Origin: Eubacteriales Family XIII. Incertae Sedis bacterium
GTDB taxonomy: Bacteria; Bacillota; Clostridia; Peptostreptococcales; Anaerovoracaceae
Assembly: GCA_031281765.1 (NCBI GenBank)
Contig: JAITEX010000134.1
Location: forward strand, 1 to 9,801
Direction of reading: 5' to 3'
DNA: 9,801 nt
Shown here one piece after another: positions 1 through 6,511 of the stretch (positions are counted from its first letter, which is position 1; each line of letters begins with the position of its first letter). The position numbers and the translations under genes were made by a program. The notes beneath the pieces are model-generated. The model did no database searches and was not told the DNA's origin. It worked only from the letters and a program-made list of their open reading frames with translations.

Positions 1-12
1 TACTATAGGAAC

Positions 13-41
13 TTGATTCCCTTTCTATAACATGCTTTAAT
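13..41 (+). promoter_or_regulatory. Predicted sigma-A promoter for the pilus gene pair
   Basis: A -35 element TTGATT (13-18) is followed after exactly 17 bases by TTTAAT (36-41). TGC directly before the -10 makes it an extended -10. Transcription should start near 48, giving a leader of about 15 bases that still contains the GGAGG at 53-57. The fit to consensus is good, but it is read by eye. If real, the pilus pair starts its own transcript here rather than depending only on genes to the left of the window. Confidence 0.55.
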
Positions 42-48
42 AGAAAGG
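20..48. repeat. 9-bp perfect inverted repeat over the pilus promoter
   Basis: CCTTTCTAT (20-28) and ATAGAAAGG (40-48) are perfect reverse complements separated by 11 bases. The left arm lies in the -35/-10 spacer. The right arm covers the end of the -10 and the likely start site. That position suits an operator for a dimeric regulator. It could also be a chance AT-rich repeat or a small hairpin in transcripts entering from upstream; no T-run follows, so it is not a typical terminator. Confidence 0.4.
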
Positions 49-62
49 TTGCGGAGGAATAT

Positions 63-1280
63 ATGCGAAACACACTTTTTTGTTCGCCGACGCATTTGAG
101 AATAATCAGCGGCGACGCACGTAAGAATAAAATCACGATAAGGAAGTTCGCCGGGATACCGCTGCCGGAGGGCGGTGTTTCGGACGGCTTGATTGCCGAT
201 GAAAATATCATGATCGGCTTTTTTGCGAAAGCCGCGGAAAGCTATGGCCTTGACAAAGGCGCCACAACGCTTGTCATCGACAACAACCTCATCCTTATCA
301 AGCAGATAACGGCGCCGACGTTGAAAAGGGTGGACATCATCGAAACCATACGCGCCGATTACGCGCAAAGCGGCGGGCATCCCGACGGCAAGGTCTATGA
401 CTATGCCGTCGCAAAAGACAAGAACGACGGGAATGAATACACCGTGCTTGCGGCGGTTGCCGAAAAAACGATGCTCGATTCATACCTGAATGTCGCGGAC
501 GGGGCCGGCCTCAGTTTGGAACGCATCGACATCGGCGCGAATTGCCGTGCCAAAGCCGACCGCATTGACCTGAACGAGGATATTGCCCTTGCGGGCGAGG
601 CCGAAGAAACCGGCGCCTTTGACGCGCTGAAATTCCTGCCGAATATCGGCGCCCTGCTCTCTTCGGGTTTCCGGAGAAAGGATATGGATCTGCTTCACGC
701 GAATGAGGGGCCGCACAATAAACCTCCGCGCCGCATCAAGCGGTTTCGCGTACGCGCGGCAACGATTTCCGTCGCGGCGCTTATCGTTATCGCTCTCGGA
801 ACCTTCTACCTTGCGCAGACAGCGCATCTGCAGGACGAAAAAACTTCGGCAATAGCCTACATGGAAAACGACGAGGTACAGAGGGACTACGACACGGCAA
901 AGGCGGCCATAAAAACGACAACCGACGCGAACGAGGTGTCGCAAGCGCTTGAGGACGCCATGAGGAATATGGAAACCTATCCTCAGCTGACCTTGGCTCA
1001 ACTGAAACAGATTCAGGACATCGCGGCTGTGCAGAAAACGGAATTGTCAAGCATAGCGTTTGACAAGACCACCGGCATCCTGACCCTGTCATGCGCGACT
1101 CAATCCGCCACGCAGGTACCGATTTTCATTTCGAGCCTGCGTTCATCGGGGCTGTTCAAAGATATTGCCTATGACGGCTATACCGCCACAGCGTCGGGCA
1201 TGACGCTCACCTATACGTTTACGGCGCGGGCATCCGTCGGTATACCGGGCGAGAGCGCGGAGGGAGACGCCCATGCTTAA
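63..1280 (+). CDS. Type IV pilus inner-membrane protein, compact PilM-PilN fusion (GspL-like)
   Basis: Predicted to be part of the inner-membrane alignment complex that couples the pilus motor to the pilus. Residues 1-160 resemble the N-terminal part of PilM: LPEGGVSDG at 34-42, a Leu-Val-Ile-Asp strand near 70-73, and AGLSLERIDI at 148-157. A short linker containing LPNIGALL (192-199) follows, then a basic stretch RRIKRFRVR (223-231) and one membrane segment (about 232-251), so the N-terminal half is cytosolic. Outside the membrane are a helical region (255-300) and a ferredoxin-like PilN fold (about 325-390). PilM alone is usually about 350 residues; here the PilM part has only about 200 and I see no actin-type DIGSS nucleotide loop. 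GGAGG at 53-57 is 5 bases before ATG and fixes the start. The gene overlaps the next one by 8 bases. The pilus assignment is fairly firm; the choice between a PilMN and a GspL label is open. Confidence 0.72.
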   Translation: MRNTLFCSPTHLRIISGDARKNKITIRKFAGIPLPEGGVSDGLIADENIMIGFFAKAAESYGLDKGATTLVIDNNLILIKQITAPTLKRVDIIETIRADYAQSGGHPDGKVYDYAVAKDKNDGNEYTVLAAVAEKTMLDSYLNVADGAGLSLERIDIGANCRAKADRIDLNEDIALAGEAEETGAFDALKFLPNIGALLSSGFRRKDMDLLHANEGPHNKPPRRIKRFRVRAATISVAALIVIALGTFYLAQTAHLQDEKTSAIAYMENDEVQRDYDTAKAAIKTTTDANEVSQALEDAMRNMETYPQLTLAQLKQIQDIAAVQKTELSSIAFDKTTGILTLSCATQSATQVPIFISSLRSSGLFKDIAYDGYTATASGMTLTYTFTARASVGIPGESAEGDAHA

Positions 1281-1956
1281 GAAAACAAAACCGGCGCCGG
1301 AACAGGAAACCGCCGCGGAATCCCGCGGACTATTATGGCTCGTCATACGGCCTGTCGCGGCACGCGTCCTGCTCATATCCTTTGCCGTTATCATAGGGGT
1401 TTCGGCGCTTATTCACTTCGCCATTATCCCGGCAACCAAAAAATTGTCCGAAACGAAGAAAGAGGTCGCGGCATTGACGGAAAAACGCCGGGACTACGAG
1501 AATATAGTCGAAAGCCTGCCCGCCTATGCGGAAAACGCGCGGATAGCGACCTCAAGAATGAACAGCGTCAAATCGAACTTCGGCACAAAGATGGATTCCG
1601 AGCAGCTCGACAAATACATCTCCGGGCTGCTCGTGGAAAACGGCATTGCTGTCACTACGTTCAGCATGACTCCCGCCGCGCCGGATCAGACGCCGCCCTA
1701 TACGCCGGACGATTCCGCCACCGCGCAGAGCCCCGGTGAAAACACAGACGCGGAGGCCGCTTCCCTTATATCGTCCTATACGGTAACGGTCAAAGCAACC
1801 GGTACGCTTGACAACCTTTTTAGCCTGATGGATTCCGTGGCTCAAACGCCCGGCATAGACCTGGTCTCCTATGTCTGGAAAAGCGTCGATACGGTCCCCG
1901 GCTCCTCCGCCGAACAGCAGACGATTTCTCTCGTATTCAAGGTTTATGTGGTATAA
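1273..1956 (+). CDS. PilO/GspM-like type IV pilus inner-membrane protein
   Basis: This 227-residue protein has the PilO layout: a short cytosolic tail (1-30), one membrane helix (about 33-53), a charged coiled-coil stretch (55-90) and a C-terminal domain (about 111-227) with alternating strands, including YTVTVKATG at 169-177 and a final ISLVFKVYVV. PilO proteins pair with PilN through the coiled coil and the ferredoxin-like domain. A Pro/Thr/Asp/Ser-rich, probably disordered insert (about 134-165) interrupts the C-terminal domain. The start overlaps the end of the PilM-PilN gene by 8 bases, and GGAGGG lies upstream inside that gene, so the two are probably translated together. The family was called from architecture and gene context; sequence conservation in PilO is low, so the symbol is left empty. 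Confidence 0.7.
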   Translation: MLKKTKPAPEQETAAESRGLLWLVIRPVAARVLLISFAVIIGVSALIHFAIIPATKKLSETKKEVAALTEKRRDYENIVESLPAYAENARIATSRMNSVKSNFGTKMDSEQLDKYISGLLVENGIAVTTFSMTPAAPDQTPPYTPDDSATAQSPGENTDAEAASLISSYTVTVKATGTLDNLFSLMDSVAQTPGIDLVSYVWKSVDTVPGSSAEQQTISLVFKVYVV

Positions 1957-1957
1957 C

Positions 1958-1976
1958 GTGATATAATTTATATCAC
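1958..1976 (+). promoter_or_regulatory. 19-bp palindrome with embedded extended -10, predicted promoter-operator of pncB
   Basis: GTGATATAA-T-TTATATCAC is a perfect 9+1+9 palindrome ending two bases before the pncB ATG. Inside it TGATATAAT (1959-1967) is a full-consensus extended -10 (TGN-TATAAT). No good -35 is visible; the best candidate is TTCAAG at 1936-1941. Extended -10 promoters can work without a strong -35. The start site would fall about 1974-1978, at or next to the ATG. A dimeric repressor bound here would cover the -10. I cannot match it from memory to a known NiaR or NrtR site. Confidence 0.55.
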
Positions 1977-1977
1977 T

Positions 1978-3408
1978 ATGGACACGAAGAATATTGCTCT
2001 GCTAACCGATTTTTATGAACTGACCATGGCGAACGGATACTTCGAATCCGGCGTCGCAAATGACATTGCCTATTTTGATTTGTTTTTCCGGCGCGTGCCG
2101 GACAACGGCGGCTTCGCGATAATGGCCGGCCTTGAGCAAGTCATCGACTATCTCGAAAACCTCTCTTTTTCGGAGGACGACATAGCATTTCTTAGAGCGA
2201 AAGACGGATTTTCCGAAGCCTTTCTCGAGTATCTGAGGAATTTCCGTTTCTCCTGTGATATATGGGCCGTCCCCGAAGGCACGCCCGTATTCCCGGGAGA
2301 GCCGATCCTTACGGTACGCGGGCCCCTTATGCAAGCGCAGTTCATCGAAACGATGCTGCTGCTGCTTATCAATCACCAGAGCCTTATCGCGACGAAGGCA
2401 AACCGTATCGTCAGGGCTGCCGACGGCCGCGGCGTCATGGAATTCGGGACGCGGCGCGCTCACGGCATAGCGGCCGCCGAACTTGGGGCGCGCGCCGCCT
2501 ATATCGGGGGCTGCATGGGTACGGCCTGCACGGTCTGCGAAAAGGATTACGGCATCAAAGCGCTCGGCACGATGGCGCACAGTTGGGTGCAGGTTTTTCC
2601 GGGCGAATACGAGGCTTTCCGGAAATACGCGGAGCTTTACCCGGAAAACTGTACTCTGCTTGTCGACACGTATAATGTTTTGAAGTCCGGCATACCGAAC
2701 GCCATACGCGTATTCCGCGAACTCGACCCGCCCTCAAAAGCGATACGTATCGACAGCGGCGACATCACCTATCTGACAAAACGCGCAAGAAAAATGCTTG
2801 ACGAAGCCGGATTTGCGGACTGTAAGATAGTCGTTTCAAACTCACTTGACGAGTGGCTGATACGCGACGTACTTTTGCAGGGCGCCTGCATCGATTCATT
2901 CGGCGTCGGCGAACGCCTCATTACGGCCAAGTCGGAACCCGTCTTTGGCGGCGTCTACAAACTTGCCGCAATAGAGGAGGACGGCGCCATCGCCCCGAAG
3001 ATGAAGATAAGCGAAAACGTTGAAAAAATCACGAATCCGGGGTTCAAATGCGTATACCGGCTGTTCGACAAAACGACGGGCCGCGTTATGGCGGACGTCA
3101 TTACGCTCGACCACGAGGCCGCGCCTGCCGGCGATGATTATGTGATATTCGACCCGGCGTTTACCTGGAAGCGCAAGAAACTTTCGAACTTTACCGCGGT
3201 CAATCTGCGCAAAAAAATATTTGACAAGGGTGTGTGCGTCTATGACAGACCGTCAATTGACGAGATACAGGCGTATTGCGCGGGCCAGATCGCAACGCTC
3301 TGGGACGAGCTGTTGCGCTTCGAAAACCCGCAAAATTATTACGTTGACTTATCCGATGAATTGTGGCGGCTCAGAATTGAACTGATAGAAAACTATAACG
3401 TCGATTGA
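1978..3408 (+). CDS. pncB: Nicotinate phosphoribosyltransferase
   Basis: Converts nicotinate, PRPP and ATP to nicotinate mononucleotide, the first step of Preiss-Handler NAD salvage in the cytosol. The 476-residue length is normal for the longer bacterial form. Family motifs are present: LLTDFYELTMANGYF near the N-terminus (8-22), EFGTRRAHG (155-163), GTMAHSWVQ (197-205) with the likely phospho-accepting His201, LVDTYNVL (228-235), RIDSGD (257-262) and GVGERLIT (309-316). The start is fixed by the conserved N-terminus: an in-frame TAA (1954-1956) lies just upstream and no other usual start codon lies between. There is no Shine-Dalgarno sequence before this ATG, unlike every other gene here whose start is inside the window. 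With the palindromic promoter overlapping the start, this suggests a leaderless mRNA. It lies 21 bases after the pilO-like stop, but the functions are unrelated. Confidence 0.95.
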   Translation: MDTKNIALLTDFYELTMANGYFESGVANDIAYFDLFFRRVPDNGGFAIMAGLEQVIDYLENLSFSEDDIAFLRAKDGFSEAFLEYLRNFRFSCDIWAVPEGTPVFPGEPILTVRGPLMQAQFIETMLLLLINHQSLIATKANRIVRAADGRGVMEFGTRRAHGIAAAELGARAAYIGGCMGTACTVCEKDYGIKALGTMAHSWVQVFPGEYEAFRKYAELYPENCTLLVDTYNVLKSGIPNAIRVFRELDPPSKAIRIDSGDITYLTKRARKMLDEAGFADCKIVVSNSLDEWLIRDVLLQGACIDSFGVGERLITAKSEPVFGGVYKLAAIEEDGAIAPKMKISENVEKITNPGFKCVYRLFDKTTGRVMADVITLDHEAAPAGDDYVIFDPAFTWKRKKLSNFTAVNLRKKIFDKGVCVYDRPSIDEIQAYCAGQIATLWDELLRFENPQNYYVDLSDELWRLRIELIENYNVD

Positions 3409-3439
3409 CAAAACGCTCAATCTATATTACTTTGTCAAT
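3404..3439 (+). promoter_or_regulatory. Predicted ilvE promoter bracketed by a 9-bp inverted repeat
   Basis: A perfect -35 TTGACA (3405-3410) overlaps the pncB stop codon, and TACTTT (3428-3433) lies 17 bases downstream as a weak -10 (first, second and last bases match). ATTGACAAA (3404-3412) and TTTGTCAAT (3431-3439) are perfect inverted repeats separated by 18 bases, so each arm covers one promoter element. This could be a pair of operator half-sites. A second short inverted repeat, ATACGG/CCGTAT (3438-3443/3455-3460), ends two bases before the ilvE ribosome site and could fold in the leader. No T-box, leader peptide or terminator is visible. Confidence 0.42.
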
Positions 3440-3475
3440 ACGGCTACGCATGAACCGTATGAGGGAGGGTACAGC

Positions 3476-4543
3476 ATGAAATACGATATTACCATCACAA
3501 AGACAACGACCCCGAAAGCAAAACCGGATCCGGCGACGCTTGAATTCGGCACGGTCTTTACGGATCATATGTTTATTATGGACTATGACGAGGGTCCCGG
3601 TTGGCACGATGCCCGCATTCTGCCCTATGGCCCCATCACGCTTGACCCTGCCGCGGCGGTGCTGCATTATGCGCAGGAAATGTTTGAGGGCCTCAAGACG
3701 TATTTGACAAAGGATGGCGGCGTGCAGCTGTTCCGTCCGGATATGAACGCAAAGCGGACCAACAGGACGAACGACCGCATTTGCATCCCGCAGATAGATG
3801 AAACCTTCTATGTGGACGCGATCAAGGAGCTTGTCCGTATCGACAAGGATTGGGTGCCCGGAGCGGAGGGGACGTCCCTCTATATCCGCCCCTTCATCTT
3901 CGCAAGCGAGCCCTTCCTCGGCGTCCGTCCTGCGTTGCAATACAAATTCGTCATTATACTCTCGCCGGTCGGCCCCTACTACAAGGGGGGGCTTGCGCCG
4001 ACCAAGATATTTGTCGAGGATGAATATGTGCGCGCCGCTGTCGGCGGTACGGGCCAGTCGAAAATCGGCGGCAACTATGCCATGAGCCTGAAATCACAGG
4101 TCAAGGCGCACGAGCTCGGTTTCGCGCAGGTACTGTGGCTTGACGGCAACGAGCGGAAATATGTAGAGGAAATCGGTACCTCGAACGCGTTTTTCGTGAT
4201 GGACGGCGAGGTGTGGACGGCGCCTTTGTCCGGCACGATACTGCCGGGCATTACGCGCGATTCGACCCTGCAACTGCTGAGGGATTGGGGCGTGCCCGTA
4301 CGCGAGGAACGCTTTACAATACAGGACATCGCGGACGCCCATGCGGACGGCCGTCTCACGGAAGTCTTTGCGTCGGGTACGGCGGCCGTCATCAGCCCCG
4401 TCGGGGAACTGCGCTGGGTTGACAAGGATATGATAATAAACAACAACGAAATCGGCCCGTTGTCGCGGAAACTCTATGACACTATCACCGGCATCCAAAG
4501 CGGAGAACTGCCGGATACGCACGGTTGGGTCGTCAAATTATAG
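3476..4543 (+). CDS. ilvE: Branched-chain amino acid aminotransferase
   Basis: A PLP-dependent class IV aminotransferase that interconverts Leu, Ile and Val with their 2-keto acids, using glutamate/2-oxoglutarate; the last step of their synthesis. At 355 residues it is the longer BCAT form (type II, like the eukaryotic enzymes) rather than the E. coli form of about 310. Visible features are HYAQEMFEGLK (64-74), the Schiff-base lysine K196 in GTGQSKIGGNYA (191-202), the PLP-binding Glu region EEIGTSN (231-237), the LSGTILPGITR loop (251-261) and FASGTAAVISP (298-308). A strong GGGAGG (3463-3468) lies 7 bases before ATG. ilvN follows after 41 bases on the same strand and is probably cotranscribed. 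Exact substrate range cannot be read from sequence. Confidence 0.95.
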   Translation: MKYDITITKTTTPKAKPDPATLEFGTVFTDHMFIMDYDEGPGWHDARILPYGPITLDPAAAVLHYAQEMFEGLKTYLTKDGGVQLFRPDMNAKRTNRTNDRICIPQIDETFYVDAIKELVRIDKDWVPGAEGTSLYIRPFIFASEPFLGVRPALQYKFVIILSPVGPYYKGGLAPTKIFVEDEYVRAAVGGTGQSKIGGNYAMSLKSQVKAHELGFAQVLWLDGNERKYVEEIGTSNAFFVMDGEVWTAPLSGTILPGITRDSTLQLLRDWGVPVREERFTIQDIADAHADGRLTEVFASGTAAVISPVGELRWVDKDMIINNNEIGPLSRKLYDTITGIQSGELPDTHGWVVKL

Positions 4544-4571
4544 GATTGACAACCCGAAGCAGAAAAGATAC

Positions 4572-4577
4572 AAGGAG
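4572..4577 (+). promoter_or_regulatory. Ribosome binding site that fixes the ilvN start
   Basis: AAGGAG lies 7 bases before the ATG at 4585. The reading frame also has an ATG at 4525, inside the end of ilvE, but that would add 20 polar residues before the conserved N-terminus of the family. The ribosome site and the family alignment both favour 4585. Confidence 0.8.
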
Positions 4578-4584
4578 ATGCAAG

Positions 4585-5082
4585 ATGAAACATACCATAG
4601 CGGCATTAGTGGAAAATAAGGCGGGCGTCCTCGCCCGTATCTCGATGTTGTTCGCGCGCCGCGGCTTCAATATCGACAGCCTCGCCGTCGGCCCGACGGA
4701 CGACCAGACCATATCGCGCGTCACGATCATCGTGGACGGCGATGACTATATCGCCGAGCAGGTCACGCGCCAGCTCGCGAAGCTGTTCAACGTACTGAAG
4801 GTCCGCAACCTCTCGGACAACGATATAACGGTGCGTGAGCTCTGCCTTATCAAGGTGGAGGTCGATGAGAAAAAGCGCAGCGAGGTAGTGGACATCGCAA
4901 AGATTATGGGCTGCGACATCGTCGACATCTCACATACGACGCTTATGATAGAGTTCGATGACCGTCCCGACCGCGTGGATCTGCTCGTAGACCTGCTGTC
5001 AAAATACAATATTCTCGAAATCGCGCGGACAGGCTCTATTGCGCTGCAAAAGGGCGGCCATCATCTGCGTTTGGACGACTGA
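4585..5082 (+). CDS. ilvN: Acetolactate synthase small (regulatory) subunit
   Basis: Regulatory subunit of acetohydroxyacid synthase; it binds valine for feedback control and raises activity of the catalytic subunit IlvB. The 165-residue product starts MKHTIAALVENKAGVLARI with an N-terminal ACT domain (about 4-75), including the ligand-site pattern ENKAGVLARI and RRGFNIDSLAVG. The C-terminal ALS_ss_C domain (about 80-158) contains RELCLIKV and ends near ARTGSIAL. Length and domains are those of a full, intact IlvN (about 160-170). It lies 41 bases after ilvE. No ilvB is found in the window, so its catalytic partner must be encoded elsewhere. The stop codon is one base from the stop of the convergent fba gene. 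Confidence 0.93.
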   Translation: MKHTIAALVENKAGVLARISMLFARRGFNIDSLAVGPTDDQTISRVTIIVDGDDYIAEQVTRQLAKLFNVLKVRNLSDNDITVRELCLIKVEVDEKKRSEVVDIAKIMGCDIVDISHTTLMIEFDDRPDRVDLLVDLLSKYNILEIARTGSIALQKGGHHLRLDD

Positions 5083-5083
5083 T

Positions 5084-6013
5084 TCAGGCTTTTCCGGAGC
5101 AGCCCAGGACGTTTGTGATTTTCCGCTGCACCATGTCCTTGATGGCGGCGCGCGCCGGCTTCAGGTACTGCCGCGGGTCGAAGTCCGCCGGGTTCAGCGC
5201 CATATGCTCGCGTAATGACGCCGTCATCGCAAGCCTGAGGTCCGAATCTATATTTATCTTGCACACCGCGCCCTGTGCGGCCTGCCGCAGCATATCTTCG
5301 GGTATGCCTATCGCGTCCGGCATATTTCCGCCGTACTTGTTTATTTTCTCGACAAGTTCGGGAATAACGGACGAAGCGCCGTGCAGTACGATGGGGAAGC
5401 CCGGCAGCCTCACCTTGATTTCCTCCAGTATATCGAACCGCAGCTGCGGCTTTTGACCCGGCTTGAATTTGTAGGCGCCGTGCGAAGTGCCGATAGCGAT
5501 GGCGAGTGAATCGACGCCGGTCTTTTCGACAAATTCCTGCACCTGCCCCGGGTCCGTATAGGAATGGTGTTCCACATTGACGTCATCCTCGACGCCCGCG
5601 AGCTGTCCAAGCTCACCCTCTACGACCACGCCGTGCGCGTGCGCGTATTCGACGACCTTCTTCGTCTCGGCGATATTATCCGCAAACGGCAGTGAGCTTC
5701 CGTCTATCATAACGGACGAGAAGCCCCCGTCGATACAGGATTTGCACGTCTCGAAGTCGGGGCCGTGGTCAAGATGCAGGGCTATCGGAAGATGTGTGTC
5801 CTCGAGCGCCGCTTCTACGAGCTTGATGAGGTAGACGTGCTTTGCGTACTTGCGCGCCCCTGCGGAAACCTGCAGAATGAGCGGCGCGCTCTCCTCTGCC
5901 GCAGCCTCCGTGATCCCCTGCACTATCTCCATGTTGTTTACATTAAAAGCCCCGATGGCGTAGCCGCCGTCGTAGGCTTTCTTGAACATCTCGGTTGTGG
6001 TTACTAATGGCAT
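5084..6013 (-). CDS. fba: Fructose-bisphosphate aldolase, class II
   Basis: Zinc-dependent aldolase that splits fructose 1,6-bisphosphate into dihydroxyacetone phosphate and glyceraldehyde 3-phosphate, and works in reverse in gluconeogenesis. The 309-residue TIM-barrel protein has AFNVNN (22-27), ALHLDHG (78-84) with catalytic Asp82 and zinc ligand His83, a second zinc ligand His178 in GTSHGAYKF (176-184), a third His211 in VLHGASS (209-215), and the phosphate-binding NIDSDLR (254-260). The related tagatose-bisphosphate aldolases share this fold, but the length and context favour Fba. AGGGG (6023-6027, minus strand) lies about 9 bases before ATG and directly follows the stop of the MltG-like gene, so the two genes form an operon. 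No terminator is visible after it. Confidence 0.95.
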   Translation of the reverse strand: MPLVTTTEMFKKAYDGGYAIGAFNVNNMEIVQGITEAAAEESAPLILQVSAGARKYAKHVYLIKLVEAALEDTHLPIALHLDHGPDFETCKSCIDGGFSSVMIDGSSLPFADNIAETKKVVEYAHAHGVVVEGELGQLAGVEDDVNVEHHSYTDPGQVQEFVEKTGVDSLAIAIGTSHGAYKFKPGQKPQLRFDILEEIKVRLPGFPIVLHGASSVIPELVEKINKYGGNMPDAIGIPEDMLRQAAQGAVCKINIDSDLRLAMTASLREHMALNPADFDPRQYLKPARAAIKDMVQRKITNVLGCSGKA

Positions 6014-6028
6014 AATGACGATCCCCTC

Positions 6029-6511
6029 TCACTTAAGCAAAATACTGACGATTTGATCCGGCGTAGAACCCGCGGGTATGTCGAAGGTCCCGGCCCGCAG
6101 TTTTGTCTCGGCGCTTTGCGCATGCATAGCCGTGTTGAATTCCTCTACGGACGCAACGAGCCCGGCGTCCTTCAACGCGGATGCTATCTCACCGCTCGAC
6201 ATACCGCTCTTGACGCTGAACTTGACGACCTCTCCGGCCGCGGGCGTCTGCGTCGTGTCCGCAGGGGGAGTCTCCGTGTCGGACGGCTGCTCGGTGTTCG
6301 CGTCCGGCGGCTGTACGGTATTGTCGTCCGCGGACGCGTCTTCTCCCGTGTCGGCCGCGCCTTCCTGCTCCGTAGTCTTTGCGGGCTTTTTATCTGCGGC
6401 GCTATCGCTGCCCATTATTGCGTCAATGCGCGACCATATAATAATAATCGCCACGACCACGATGACCAGAGCCACCAATATATCGCTTTTGTTATAAAGA
6501 AAGTTTCTCAT
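6029..6511 (-). CDS. Membrane-anchored MltG/YceG-like LysM-domain protein without the lyase domain
   Basis: A 160-residue protein with a short N-terminus, one strong membrane helix (about 11-27), a long Asp/Glu/Thr/Pro-rich linker (36-92) and a small C-terminal domain (94-160). The last part matches the N-terminal LysM-like subdomain of the cell-wall lytic transglycosylase MltG: a Ser-Gly start, SSGEIASALKDAGLV (105-119), then LRAGTFDIPAGST (138-150) and a final IVSILL helix. The catalytic YceG region is absent, so it should not be called an active lytic transglycosylase; a peptidoglycan- or division-linked anchor is an inference. The frame ends cleanly after the domain and the next gene follows at once, arguing against a recent truncation. 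AAAGGA lies 8 bases before ATG. The stop is 15 bases before fba. Confidence 0.75.
   Translation of the reverse strand: MRNFLYNKSDILVALVIVVVAIIIIWSRIDAIMGSDSAADKKPAKTTEQEGAADTGEDASADDNTVQPPDANTEQPSDTETPPADTTQTPAAGEVVKFSVKSGMSSGEIASALKDAGLVASVEEFNTAMHAQSAETKLRAGTFDIPAGSTPDQIVSILLK

Noticed and set aside
480..1001. Reverse-strand open frame of 173 codons inside the PilM-PilN gene
   Set aside because: It is a shadow of the plus-strand gene: the product has an irregular Arg/Cys/His-rich composition, there is no ribosome site, and I recognise no family.
1958..1976. The palindrome before pncB as a terminator for the pilus genes
   Set aside because: It is AT-rich with almost no loop and no following T-run, and it overlaps a consensus -10, so a promoter-operator role fits better.
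4546..4574. TTGACA-17-TACAAG as an ilvN promoter in the ilvE-ilvN gap
   Set aside because: The -10 lacks the important final T, and a start near 4581 would leave the AAGGAG ribosome site (4572-4577) outside the transcript. Cotranscription with ilvE is simpler.
4525..4584. Longer N-terminus for IlvN from ATG 4525
   Set aside because: It overlaps the end of ilvE and adds 20 polar residues not found in the family. A strong ribosome site points to 4585.
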